From: Dipteris shenzhenensis
Lineage: Eukaryota; Polypodiophyta; Polypodiopsida; Gleicheniales
Direction: 5' to 3' (one strand)
DNA: 64,000 nt
Assembly (NCBI GenBank): GCA_047967505.1
Contig: CM106539.1
In this document: positions 33,724 through 44,024 of the stretch, one piece after another
How positions within the stretch are numbered: the stretch's first letter is position 1
Layout of the letters: each line of letters starts with the position of its first letter
The notes under the pieces: model-generated
The model's input: only the letters and a program-made list of their open reading frames with translations
The model's database searches: none
What the model was told of the DNA's origin: nothing
Position numbers and translations under genes: made by a program

Positions 33724-35094
33724 CTAAACCCTAACTGACCCACCGCATGCATGCTTGCCCACTCGGCCTACTCACTGATGTGTATCTTAAGTGCTGAATT
33801 CCAGACACCATGGCCATTAGATGGGTTACCACAATGGTCATTCGATGGGTTGCCACGATGGTCCACTAGTTAACTATTAGTGTCCATAGGGTCTGCTGTT
33901 TTGTGGATTGGGACTATAGTGTTGATAGTCGAGACTATGGGAAAACCCTTGCAAACAGTTCCATTGAAAAGCTTGGCTACAATCCGTGTGAGTATTCCCC
34001 AATTCATGAGCTACACGTTTTACTCCTAGAGCCCTCGTGATCCTTGACTTTGGCATTTTGAAGCTTCTTTATTACTTCATTTACAAAAGATAATGATACC
34101 CTACGTAGAATAGAGAGATTTCTTGCTACAACAAACTCCCTATAGTGGAAGGCCTCCCAAATATCATACGACTTTAACTAAGATCCCACTCACTCCGTGT
34201 GTACACAATAGCATAAAACACGAGCTAAGATATGCAGAATTGTGCAGCATGTAGTACAGCAAAAAATGATGTATATAGTACACTCCAAAATAGGAAAAAC
34301 CTTGGTACAATCAGTTCACCACCATCAAGCAGAGTCTTGCTGCCTTGATTTGGGCTCCTTGGGCCAATTGTTCACTATCCCTCTCCTATCCAGATCAGAG
34401 ATGCTTGCTAGGTTCATTCATGAGGTAGTTGGGCACCGTGAGAGGATACTTCGATCACAGAGACAGGAGCAGACTTCTTCCTTGGCAGACTCCTCCTAGA
34501 GCTCTATCAAGGTGGTCTTTCAGCCAGATCTCCTGGACCCATGTTCACTCCACGATATCACCTCCATGTTCACCATCGGAGCCCGTCTGACAGGGGTTAC
34601 TGTAGCCCTTGTGAGGCGTAGAGCTATGACCAGGAGACGTCACAGGACCGCACCCTCGAGTGGCCGACATCACTCTATCGCCGATTTCTTGCCTCCAGTG
34701 CCTCATCCACCTCTGATGTCCTATGAGGATGATGATGATGATGTGACTGATTTGTAGTTCAGTCACTGACATGACTATGTTGTACTTAGTACTTAGAACT
34801 ATCATTCTACATTATTTTTACATTATGCATTGGTGTGGATGCTCGTTTAGTAGCTCCACCCTCACAGCTTGATTGTACCAGGGTTTCACAGGCTCATAGA
34901 CCCATTGGTCTTCCGAAGACTTTATTAAACTTTCTTTCTTTCTTTCTATTCCTCCTGGCACCTTTTAGTATCCTTAGCCTGCATGCTCTCCTATGAGCTT
35001 CAGTGGCTTGCAGGACCTTCTGAATTGGATACCGATGCCCAAATGGGGCTCTTATTTAGAAGATAATGCAAGAGCAACTCAGTAACTCCTAAGA
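33724..35094. other. No gene identified; possible 3' end of an unknown element
   Basis: Open frames at 34242-34499 and 34512-34757 (the latter ending in an acidic SYEDDDDDVTDL) are followed by about 150 bases and a cttcc-gaagactttattaaac end with a tttc repeat (34928-34950). This could be the 3' end of a non-LTR element or of another retroelement. No domain is recognisable. Confidence 0.25.
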
Positions 35095-35572
35095 GCCCTT
35101 GAACCTGCTGCCCTGCCCCGCCATCTCCTCCTTCCCGCAGCCCTCCTCCTCCTCCTCCTCCTCCCCCGCCACCATCTCCTCCTTCTCCCCCGCCATCTCC
35201 TCCCTCGCCTCCTCCTCCGCCTCCTTCTCCCCATTTGCTCCCGCCTCCCCTACCCGCCATCTCCGGCTGCCCCTCCCGCGTCCCCTCTTGCCGCCTCTCG
35301 CTGCCCCTCCTGCTGCCTCTCGCTGCCCCTCCTACCGCCTCTCGCTGCCCTTCCCGTCTCCCCCATCCGCCTCCTCCTCCCCGTTGTCTCTGTCTCCTTC
35401 TCCTCGCCATCCCCCACCTCCCCTCTGCCTTCTCCCCGCCTCATCTCCGCCTCCTTCCCCGCCTTCTCCCTCCTTCCTTCAGCCCATCTTCTCCCACCTC
35501 CCCTCCGCCTCCTCGACTACCATCTCTCCGCCTCACCTTTCCCCCTCTTCGCCTCCTTCCCTGCTCACCTTC

Positions 35573-35854
35573 TGTTGGAATTATATCTATAATTCAGCAG
35601 TGACCAATGTAATATAATAAGTTAGTTAGGGGCACTTTTCCCTCTTTTAGAGGTTTTTCCCCCTAACTGCAGTTAGTTCACTAACTATGGTTAGTGACTA
35701 CTAAGGTTTTGTCACTATGACAAAACCTTATCTACACTACTTTGTGTTGTACTCTTTCACACACTCTATTGAGCAACTACAGCTTCTAAGCTTTTGACTC
35801 TCTCACTCTCTCTAGCTCTCACACTCTCTGGCTCTCATACTCTCTATTCCTTCA
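35573..35854 (+). repeat. Copia A 5' LTR
   Basis: 282 bp, tgttggaattatatctataa to ctctattccttca. Identical on reading to the 3' LTR. Confidence 0.96.
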
Positions 35855-35856
35855 TT

Positions 35857-35868
35857 TGGTATCAGAGC
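35857..35868 (+). promoter_or_regulatory. Copia A primer binding site
   Basis: tggtatcagagc, two bases after the LTR, complementary to initiator methionine tRNA. Confidence 0.92.
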
Positions 35869-35945
35869 AGGTCCAAGAGCCTGGTGCTCATAGCTCCCTC
35901 ATTGCTCCCTCAGCCTCGTTTTTACAGCCTACGTAACTTTTCCCG

Positions 35946-36230
35946 TACAGTCCGTACGACTGTACGGAAGCCTGAAACCTGCCGTACGATTTCGCCTAAA
36001 GTACATCGCCGTACATCGTACCACATCGCCGTACGATTCTGTCGCCTGCCGTACGATTCTGTCGCCTGCCGTACAAATCCGTACCTCTACGTCGTACTTC
36101 GCCGTACAGTGCCGAATCTATCTGTCGTGGTCACCGTACCTGTCGACGCAGCACTTCCCGTACGGTGCCGTACAATCTGTACGGCACTTCTGTACACTAT
36201 TCAGTACAATCTGTACTGAATCTCAGTACA
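35946..36230 (+). repeat. GTAC-core repeat array in the Copia A leader
   Basis: By hand count about 21 GTAC tetramers in about 285 bases (about one expected). Forms include gccGTACga (repeated in gccgtacgattctgtc, twice in tandem at about 36029-36060), tccGTAC and ctGTACgg. The same opening hairpin as in B, ccgtacgactgtacgg, stands near 35952. Downstream (36440-36545) the tttggggctttt word repeats three times. Confidence 0.9.
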
Positions 36231-36780
36231 GCAGCAATTCTTCTTGGTTCTGGACAAAAGATTTGCAGGTGTCTCTTGGCTAGTCATCTTTGATTTTTGG
36301 CAGGTGATTTTTGGCAGGCTGAGTTTGCAGACAGCCATTGTTTGGCTAAGTATTCTGCAAGAACATTTGGGGCATTTTGCAGATTGAAGCCATTGCAATC
36401 ATTGGGCAATTTTGAAGCTATCACAAGAGCAAAATTGCAGATTTATCTGAAATTTGGGGCTTTTGTATTAAAATTGCAGATTTGGGGCTTTTGACATTTT
36501 TACCCCTTTCTGGCTGCAATTTTTAGCTACAAATTGGGGCTTTTGTGTTTGGAGAGCATTTTTTGGAGTATTCAGTATATACTGCCTTTATTGGAGTGTT
36601 TGGAACACTTTTGGCAGATTTTGGAGAGTGATTTATGCTTGGACAGATTTTTTGACAGCTCAACTGCAGAAATCTAAGTTGCATATACAGCCCGTGCTTG
36701 GGTGTGGTTTTTGGGAGCTGTGCATTCTATTCCCAGTAAGGGAATTCAGCTTTGTATCTGCTTCAATTCCTTTATCAGAT

Positions 36781-39552
36781 ATGGCCCATCAAAATCAGAA
36801 TGATTTTCAGTTCGGTGGTCTTTCTCAGGAAGACAAATTGGATGGTACCAACTACTCCCTATGGAGTTTCATGGTACGTAATATTCTGATTTCTCGCAAT
36901 CTATGGGATTATGTCAATGGGGATGAAATCCGACCAGCAGATATTGCACCTGCTACCCCTCCTCACCAAGGAGGTGGAAGAGGTCGTGCACAAGGTGCAG
37001 CTGCAGGACAAGTTGTTGGTGCAGCTACAGTTAATACTCCTGAGCAAAAGAGATGGGATTCACGGGATGCCTTAGCCTTGTCTTGCATCTCTCTTTCAGT
37101 GAAAAGATCAATCATTCCGCATATCCGGTCGTGTAAGACCTCCAGGGCAGCGTGGGATATTTTGGAAAGCATGTATGCAGCACGGAATGATGCCAGGGTA
37201 TCTTTTTTAAAAAGAGAGTTGAGCAATACACATATGGAGGAGGGTGACTCCATGTCAGCCCACCTCACAAAGCTACAGGATCTCAGAGAGCAGTTGTTAA
37301 ATATAGATGAAATTATTCCTGATTCAGAGATGATTACAACCACTCTGAATTCTCTTCCTGAGTCTTATCTCAGCTTTCATACTTCGCTGAATTTATCATT
37401 GAGGGGGGGTGCAAATCCTCTTTCTTTTCATGAGCTGATAGGACTTCTGCTTCAGGAAGAGCAGACCAGGAAAAATTTGGCTTCACGTGCAGGTGAACAA
37501 GCCATGCTCTCAAAATTCAAATCAAAAACAAAGGGACAGGCAAAAACAGCAGCAAATCAGCCTTCCAGTGGGTCAGGACAGCCTTCACAAAAGGCTAAAA
37601 GTGATGCAAGCAAGCCCAAAAAGAAGGGTTTCTGTCACTACTGCAAAAAGCCAGGCCATCACATAGCAGAATGCAGGAAAAGGATTGCAAAGGAAAAGAA
37701 AAACAGCTCAGGAATGGCTGTTTCAGATTCAGCCCCTTGTGCATCTGACAGTGGGGATGCTGCAGCCAACTTTGTTGGTCAAGATTATGCCTTTTTATCT
37801 TGCATTTCTGATTCTAGGTTGGCTGTTCCAGATGCTCGGGATAGTACAGCTTCATGCAGTGATGATACATATGCATTTTTGACTTGCAGTTTTGACTCTC
37901 CTTCAGATGCATCTGCTTTCAGTGTTGATGAAACACTGAACACATGGTATTTTGACAGCGGTGCATCCAAGCACATCACTTCGAGGAAGTGTCTCTTTAC
38001 TTTCTTGCATTCACCCCCTGTTGGTAAGAAAGTCACTTGTGCCAACAACTCCTCATATTCAGTACGTGGCACAGGAGAAATTGAGCTCACTGCAATTGAT
38101 GGCTCAATTTTCAGACTTTCTGATGTTTTATATGTGCCTGGCATAACCAAAAATCTCCTTTCAGTGTCCACTCTTAACAGAGATGGATTTCAGGTCATCT
38201 TTGAGGATGACAAATGTGCTGTCCGGGACAGGGAAGCTAACTATGCCTTAATGTTATCTGGTACTCTGCTGCGTGGGCTTTTTCAGCTTGATATTTTTCA
38301 GAAAAGAGCAGCTCATGCTTTGGCAATTTCTTCCCCTACAGTTGCCATGCAAAATGCAGAATTATGGCATGCCAGATATGGCCACATGAATTACAACAGC
38401 TTGATGACACTTCAAAAATTTTCAATGGTTGATGCATTGCCCCCTCTTGAGATACCTCCTCCACATGCCTGTGAAGGGTGCATTTTAGGTAAAATGCATA
38501 GATTTCCCTTCAAGAAGGATGGTTCAGTTAAAGCTGTTCGCAAATTGCAGCTTATACACAGTGATGTCTGTGGTCCCATGAGGACTCCTTCATTGGGTGG
38601 TCATCTCTACTTTGTCACATTTATTGATGACTACTCCAATTTTACTTGGGTTTATGGGCTGAAAAAGAAATCTGAAGTGTTCACAGTGTTTAAACACTTT
38701 TCAGCCATGGTTGAAAATGAAACCGGGCTCAAGATACAGATATTACGCACAGATAGAGGTGGGGAATACCTATCTGCAGAATTTGATGCTTTCCTCAAAC
38801 AAAAGGGTATTGTGCATCAGCTCACAGTCAAGCTGACCCCTCAGCAAAATGGCAAAGCTGAGAGGAAAAATAGAACCCTCATGGAGATGGACAGATGTAT
38901 GCTGAAAAGCAAACACATGCCTCATAAATTCTGGTTAGAGGGTTTGATGTGTGCCAATTACATTTTGAACAGGGCTCCCACTAAGGCTTTAAAAACAAAA
39001 ACATCTTTTGAGGTCTGGAATGACAGGAAGCCTTCAGTGGATCACTTCCGAGTCTTTGGATGCCTTGCCTATGCACATGTGCCAGTTGAATTTAGGCACA
39101 AATTGTCAGATAAAGCCATCAAATGCATATTTGTTGGATACAGTGCAGAAAGCAAGGGGTATCGTCTCTACAATCCTGCTACACGCAAAATCATTGTAAG
39201 TAGAGATGTGATATTTTCTGAAAATTCAGCTTACACTCAGGCTGATTTCCAAATTCCTTCACCTTCAGAAGATGTATTTCAAGGGTTGCTACCCATTGCA
39301 TTGGGTTCCCCTGCTGATTTTTCTGATCCACATCAGAATTTACAGCAACCTTCAAATGCTTCAGTTCCGCCACGGGATGTCATGCCTCCTCCACAGGAAG
39401 TGGAACAAGTGGTACAGCAAGAAATTGCAGACATACATGCGGCAAAAACAGTCCCAAACTGGCTGTTACAGACTCTCCGGGAGAGTAAACTTGATGCCCC
39501 GTTACCTGGCAGGAAGGACTCGCAGTGCAGCAAGGCACATGGAAGGTGCTAA
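36781..39552 (+). CDS. Copia A gag-protease-integrase polyprotein
   Basis: The start is ATG at 36781 (MAHQNQNDFQFGG), conserved in element B; the frame is open upstream but without conserved sequence. Domains in order: UBN2-type gag (residues about 20-240), CCHC knuckle CHYCKKPGHHIAEC (about 286-299), aspartic protease WYFDSGASKH (about 391-400), GAG-pre-integrase LWHARYGHM (about 528-536), integrase with the three acidic residues in HSDVCGP, RTDRGGEY and NGKAERKNRT, and the integrase C-terminal block FGCLAYAHV. The protein encapsidates RNA, processes itself and inserts cDNA. A one-base excess near 39510 (after LPGR) ends the frame with TAA at 39550-39552, whereas Copia polyproteins normally continue into RT. 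Confidence 0.95.
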   Translation: MAHQNQNDFQFGGLSQEDKLDGTNYSLWSFMVRNILISRNLWDYVNGDEIRPADIAPATPPHQGGGRGRAQGAAAGQVVGAATVNTPEQKRWDSRDALALSCISLSVKRSIIPHIRSCKTSRAAWDILESMYAARNDARVSFLKRELSNTHMEEGDSMSAHLTKLQDLREQLLNIDEIIPDSEMITTTLNSLPESYLSFHTSLNLSLRGGANPLSFHELIGLLLQEEQTRKNLASRAGEQAMLSKFKSKTKGQAKTAANQPSSGSGQPSQKAKSDASKPKKKGFCHYCKKPGHHIAECRKRIAKEKKNSSGMAVSDSAPCASDSGDAAANFVGQDYAFLSCISDSRLAVPDARDSTASCSDDTYAFLTCSFDSPSDASAFSVDETLNTWYFDSGASKHITSRKCLFTFLHSPPVGKKVTCANNSSYSVRGTGEIELTAIDGSIFRLSDVLYVPGITKNLLSVSTLNRDGFQVIFEDDKCAVRDREANYALMLSGTLLRGLFQLDIFQKRAAHALAISSPTVAMQNAELWHARYGHMNYNSLMTLQKFSMVDALPPLEIPPPHACEGCILGKMHRFPFKKDGSVKAVRKLQLIHSDVCGPMRTPSLGGHLYFVTFIDDYSNFTWVYGLKKKSEVFTVFKHFSAMVENETGLKIQILRTDRGGEYLSAEFDAFLKQKGIVHQLTVKLTPQQNGKAERKNRTLMEMDRCMLKSKHMPHKFWLEGLMCANYILNRAPTKALKTKTSFEVWNDRKPSVDHFRVFGCLAYAHVPVEFRHKLSDKAIKCIFVGYSAESKGYRLYNPATRKIIVSRDVIFSENSAYTQADFQIPSPSEDVFQGLLPIALGSPADFSDPHQNLQQPSNASVPPRDVMPPPQEVEQVVQQEIADIHAAKTVPNWLLQTLRESKLDAPLPGRKDSQCSKAHGRC

Positions 39553-41128
39553 TTCAGTGGAATCAGCATATGCAGGTACTCTCCTTGATGACGAGGAGCC
39601 TGCCACATTTGAACAGGCACAAGGTAATGTGCATTGGATGAATGCCATGCACGATGAGTTGCAGTCCATTGTCAAAAATCAGACTTGGGATGTTGTGGAC
39701 TTGCCACCGGGTAAACATGCTATTGGCACCCGATGGGTATTTAAAGTCAAACGGAAGCCAGATGGCTCCATTGACAGATATAAAGCCAGGCTGGTTGCTA
39801 AAGGCTATGCTCAGAAAAAGGGCATAGATTATGAGGAGACTTTTGCTCCTACATCCCGAATGACCACCATCCGATCAATAATTGCAATGGCTGCACATTT
39901 TGAGTGGAATGTTCATCAGTTGGACATCAAAACAGCCTTCTTAAATGGGGACTTGCTGGAAGAGGTGTATGTCAAACCACCTCCGGGTTTTGAAATTACA
40001 GCAAATGCACTTCAAGTCTGCAAGCTTAATAAAGCTTTATATGGGCTGAAACAGGCCCCTCGTGCATGGTATGCCAAGATACATGCCTTTTTGACCAGCA
40101 AGGGGCTGCACAATAGTCCTACTGAGAGCACCCTCTACATCAAGATGGATGGGGGGGAAATATTAGTCATCCTTCTTTATGTTGATGACTTACTGCTCAC
40201 AGGGTCCAATGACGACAAAATTGCAGATTTCAAAACTGATTTGCAGACCCACTTTGATATGTCAGATTTGGGGCTGCTTCATTTTTATTTGGGGATCCAG
40301 TTCTCTCATGAGAGACGTGGCACTGTTATGTCTCAGTCCAAGTATGTTCAGAAACTTTTGGACAGATTTAACATGCAAGAGTGTAAGCCCATATCTACTC
40401 CTATGGAACCAGGGCTGAAACTCACAATGCATGATGCAGGAGAATCAGTTGATGCCACACTTTATAGTCAAGCTGTTGGATGCCTCATATATCTCTGCAA
40501 TACTAGGCCTGATATTCAGTTTGCAGTATCTCAGGTGAGCAGGTATATGCACAGCCCTAAAACTATGCATTGGCAGGCAGTTAAGCGCATCTTCCGTTAT
40601 TTGCAAGGCACCAAGTCTTTTGGCTTACTATTTCCCAGGGGGGGTGACTTGCAGATGCATGCCTACAGTGATTCAGATTGGGCTGGTGATTATGACACTA
40701 GGCAGTCCACTAGTGGCAATTGTTTCTTTTTGGGAAAATCTTGCATTTCATGGCTAAGCAAGAAACAATCTACAGTGGCTACCTCATCATGTGAAGCTGA
40801 GTACAGGGCAGCTTTCACAGCAACAGTGGAATGTGTCTGGCTGAGACGTTTATTTGCTGATCTTTATCTGTCTTTGGAGGGTCCTTCTCCAATTCTCACT
40901 GATAGTCAGAGTGCCATTGCAGTGGCAAAGAATCCAGTGTTTCATGCTCGCACGAAGCACATTGAGGTTCACTATCATTACGTCAGAGAGAAGTTACATG
41001 CAGGAGAGATCAGTATGATCTTTGTGTCCACACATGACAACGTTGCAGATATCTTCACCAAAGCACTACCACGTGAGAAGTTCGAGGCATTTCGCAGTGC
41101 CCTGAACTTATATCCATTTGGTGATTGA
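39539..41128 (+). CDS. Copia A reverse transcriptase-RNase H
   Basis: This frame is +1 relative to gag-IN. The conserved sequence resumes at TRSAARHMEGA (about 39513). The first ATG at 39539 overlaps the upstream TAA (39550-39552) by 14 bases, so separate initiation is imaginable. RT motifs: [43 protein letters not shown] and LYVDDLLLTG (YVDD active site). RNase H: AYSDSDWAGD, SSCEAEYRA, TDSQSAI and the end FTKALPREKFEAFRSALNLY. The stop TGA is at 41126-41128. All catalytic residues are present. The chosen start is an inference; fusion to gag-IN by one-base correction is the family norm. Confidence 0.92.
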   Translation: MEGANSVESAYAGTLLDDEEPATFEQAQGNVHWMNAMHDELQSIVKNQTWDVVDLPPGKHAIGTRWVFKVKRKPDGSIDRYKARLVAKGYAQKKGIDYEETFAPTSRMTTIRSIIAMAAHFEWNVHQLDIKTAFLNGDLLEEVYVKPPPGFEITANALQVCKLNKALYGLKQAPRAWYAKIHAFLTSKGLHNSPTESTLYIKMDGGEILVILLYVDDLLLTGSNDDKIADFKTDLQTHFDMSDLGLLHFYLGIQFSHERRGTVMSQSKYVQKLLDRFNMQECKPISTPMEPGLKLTMHDAGESVDATLYSQAVGCLIYLCNTRPDIQFAVSQVSRYMHSPKTMHWQAVKRIFRYLQGTKSFGLLFPRGGDLQMHAYSDSDWAGDYDTRQSTSGNCFFLGKSCISWLSKKQSTVATSSCEAEYRAAFTATVECVWLRRLFADLYLSLEGPSPILTDSQSAIAVAKNPVFHARTKHIEVHYHYVREKLHAGEISMIFVSTHDNVADIFTKALPREKFEAFRSALNLYPFGD

Positions 41129-41156
41129 TCAGCCTTGTACATGACATTGGCACTGC

Positions 41157-41163
41157 AGGGGGG
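41157..41163 (+). promoter_or_regulatory. Copia A polypurine tract
   Basis: agggggg directly before the 3' LTR; it would prime plus-strand DNA synthesis. The same cactgcagggggg sequence stands in element B. Confidence 0.85.
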
Positions 41164-41445
41164 TGTTGGAATTATATCTATAATTCAGCAGTGACCAATG
41201 TAATATAATAAGTTAGTTAGGGGCACTTTTCCCTCTTTTAGAGGTTTTTCCCCCTAACTGCAGTTAGTTCACTAACTATGGTTAGTGACTACTAAGGTTT
41301 TGTCACTATGACAAAACCTTATCTACACTACTTTGTGTTGTACTCTTTCACACACTCTATTGAGCAACTACAGCTTCTAAGCTTTTGACTCTCTCACTCT
41401 CTCTAGCTCTCACACTCTCTGGCTCTCATACTCTCTATTCCTTCA
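41164..41445 (+). repeat. Copia A 3' LTR
   Basis: 282 bp, tgttggaatt to attccttca, followed by the CCTTC duplication. Confidence 0.96.
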
Positions 41446-41638
41446 CCTTCTAGGTGGCTTCTCCCCTTTTTTATTTTCCTCCTTTGCAGCATGAGTTTTT
41501 GTGCTTGTTCAGAGAAAGAAAATCTTGGAGGGGACCCTTGGTTTGGCCAGAGGGGTCTATGGAAGCACCCTCGAATCCCAGAGCTATTAAGGTCCTTCTT
41601 TCTCCAGCCGACAAGCAATAGGAACAACAAGCAGTTAA

Positions 41639-42180
41639 ATTAGTAGACATTAAAACATTATTATTATGTTATACGCCAATGGTGTAGCATGTATTTGTAT
41701 TTATGGTGGACACCGACCGATTTGTTATGGTGGTGGATCATCTGAGTCGATAGGACTAGTCGAGTTGGAGCCATTGCTTCAGACGGCATCGAATTTGGAC
41801 ATGTAATACTTATTCTATTAATAAAAGTGTGCACACACGTGTCTAGGTCCTAGGGGCAATAGGAAGGGAAGGGTGCATTAAGGTGCATTGAATGGTAGAT
41901 GCATGGGTCATAGGCTAAGGGTAGGTGTAAATGGGAAGATGGAACTTGAGTGATCTCAAGGGACATTAATGAAAGGGTATCACCCTTTCATTGTGAATCT
42001 CACGTTGCATTCTCTCTACTACATTGCATTCATCCGTCATCTCTCTCTCACCTTGCATGTAGGTTGAAATAGAAACAAGTGCTCTCACGAGGGCGCTTTT
42101 TCCCATTGGAGGGCCAATCGGCATTCAAATTCTACATGCATTGCACACATTTGCATTTTTGAAAAGTGTGGTTCTTCACA
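41639..42180 (+). repeat. Gag-only element 5' LTR
   Basis: Starts near attagtagacattaaaac and ends ttcttcaca directly before tttggtatcagag. The exact first base is uncertain because the expected TG is changed. It has about 29 bases (cattgcattcatccgtcatc region) missing from the 3' copy. Confidence 0.8.
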
Positions 42181-42182
42181 TT

Positions 42183-42196
42183 TGGTATCAGAGTGG
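42183..42196 (+). promoter_or_regulatory. Primer binding site of the gag-only element
   Basis: tggtatcagagtgg, two bases after the LTR; an iMet-type site. Confidence 0.8.
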
Positions 42197-42767
42197 TGAC
42201 GATCCACGAGCGGGACGAGAAGAGGGCGACAATTGCGAATGACGGAAGTCGCAAGAGAAGTTGCAGAAGAGGATCACGACCGACCGATCTCCGAGGTTTT
42301 GAGACAAGGGATTTTTCTGAAAATTTCTGGTCTTGAACGGTGAACGGGGTGTCCTCATGAGGTGAATTTACACCCCAACCCCCCAACCCCCAATGTGAAT
42401 GTACCCTTAAAATCCTTAAACCGTGAGGAAAAGGGATCCCCCGTTCTCCCCAACGGAAAGTCGGATCGGAATAAGATTTTAAGGGGGTGATCCACCCATC
42501 AAGTACCCCCTATAACATTATCTAGAGCTCCAATCCGCTCAAAACAAGTAGCCCAAACAGAGCATACCAGTTTACAGCAGAAATACAAGAAGAAAAGCTT
42601 GAAAGAGAAGGGAAAGGAGGTCATTTTAAGTGTCTTCTCAACACAAACGAAGCGGGAGTCGGATAAGTACCACCAACTCTATAACACTTGACTTTTGTTA
42701 TAAAATAAACCTCTTTTTTTGAAATTACAGCAAGACATTTTCTCTCTTGTATTACTAAAAGGAAAGA

Positions 42768-43723
42768 ATGGAAAGGGAAGGGACATATAACAATGAGCTT
42801 ATTTCTTTTCCTCCATTACCCCAAGGAGAGAGAGAAAGAACACCTTCACCCCCTCTTGAAGAGGATGGATTAGGTGAGAGTTATACACATCTTGAGTATG
42901 ATAACCCACAAGTAGATTTACAGCAGTCTCTCCTTCAAGAACCTCTTGATAGGGAGTTCTCCTTTTGTAATGAAAGAAGAAATGAGACCAGCCAAGAACA
43001 AGGTGATGAGTTCACGCCTTCAACTCAAAACCCAATACACATGGATTATAATCCAAGTGCAAGAGGAAGAGGGGAGACTCTTGTTGATAAGCTGATTTTC
43101 CAGCTTAGCAATATGATTGAGCAGTCCATTATGACAAGATTAGGGACTAAGAGGACTTTAAACTTCGGGGATGAAGAGTTGAGTACCCCTTCTAAGAGGT
43201 CCAAATTCCAACCGCGAGAGAGAATTGAGTTCCCCAAATATGATGGGGCAAGGGAGGCTGACAAAATCCTCAATTGGATTCATCATTTTGAGCTATACTT
43301 TGCCCATCAAGAGAAGACCGAGCAAGAGAAGCTTGCTCTTGCCACATTGCATCTGCAAAAGGATGCTCTAATGTGGTGGTCCTTGATGAAGAGAACCTGA
43401 CCTTTCGTTGGGAGAGGTTTAGGCAGTTCGATAATGAGAGTAATGCAGATTTTACAGCCAGATTTTGGAAACTCTCTCTAGAGTTACCCAAAAAGAGTGA
43501 GGAAGATAGGAGAAAGAAGTATTTAGCAGCCTTAAGCCCAAAAGTAAGGTACGAGGTTGAGATGTTTAACCCGACCACGCTTAAGGACCTCACTAAGCTG
43601 GCTGAAATAGCCGAGAGGAAATTGAATCCACGTAAACCCTTCAACAAAGGAAATGAGAAAGCTATTGTACAAAATGTTAACAACCAATCACGTCCTAGAT
43701 GGATACCATTTCCGTATTCATAA
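42768..43723 (+). pseudogene. Gypsy-type gag, frameshifted
   Basis: ATG at 42768 follows a 590-base leader. Residues 1-140 are hydrophilic. A Ty3/Gypsy gag core follows (RERIEFPKYDGA, ADKILNWIHHFELYF, LHLQKDALMWW). The frame ends at 43400. A frame offset by one base restores the core from about 43390 (NLTFRWERFRQFDNESNADF, YLAALSPKVRYEVEMF, LAEIAERK), ending at 43723. No CCHC knuckle is present. One frameshift near 43385 therefore splits a gag of about 310 residues. The product would bind and package RNA of related elements; mobility would depend on pol supplied by another element. Confidence 0.8.
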
Positions 43724-44024
43724 GAGGATTCTGAGCATGAAGAGATACTGAAGAGGCACTGCTGTGGTACTTCTGCATTTTGAATATTCAGCATCAAGAG
43801 AAACCAGAACTTGAAGATGAGATTTAAGTTCGGATTCAGAAGAGATCGTGTACTACCAAGAGAAGATTATTTGCAGATTATGAAGAGGAGATGCAAATGC
43901 AGAAGTAAAGAGAAGCGTACGCAAGAGAAAGAGACAAGAGAGGATCCAGAAGAGGACTTCTACCCATTCAAGCACCCATTCAAGCAGGAGAGAGTGTCAT
44001 GACAAGAGAAATCACTAATCTGTG

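Larger units (their letters stand above)
35573..41445 (+). mobile_element. Copia element A: complete, very recent insertion
   Basis: It has two 282-bp LTRs that I read as identical, CCTTC target duplications (35568-35572 and 41446-41450), an iMet primer site, a GTAC-rich leader, gag-PR-IN (36781-39552), RT-RNase H (to 41128) and a polypurine tract (41157-41163). All catalytic motifs are present. The only defect seen is a +1 frame change in the IN-RT linker near 39510. Element B is a rearranged relative. Confidence 0.96.
35095..41636 (+). mobile_element. LINE 5' end split by Copia A
   Basis: 35095-35572 is the pyrimidine-rich leader of the LINE family (compare 16205-16760). After Copia A and its CCTTC duplication, 41451-41636 continues into the ORF1 start: gcagcatgagtttttgtgc, then a stretch matching 16795-16905 (ggacccttggtttggcc, ctttctccagccgacaagcaa). 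It then stops where the gag-only Gypsy element begins. The rest of the LINE is missing. An ORF1 stop (caatag) shows it was already dead. Confidence 0.8.

Noticed and set aside
34242-34757. Two open frames ending in an acidic tail, followed by a T-rich end
   Set aside because: No recognisable domain; kept only as an unassigned stretch.
35099-35617. Pro/Ser-rich open frame of 172 codons and its antisense Gly/Arg-rich frame
   Set aside because: Composition effect of the pyrimidine leader of the LINE fragment; it also runs into the Copia A LTR.
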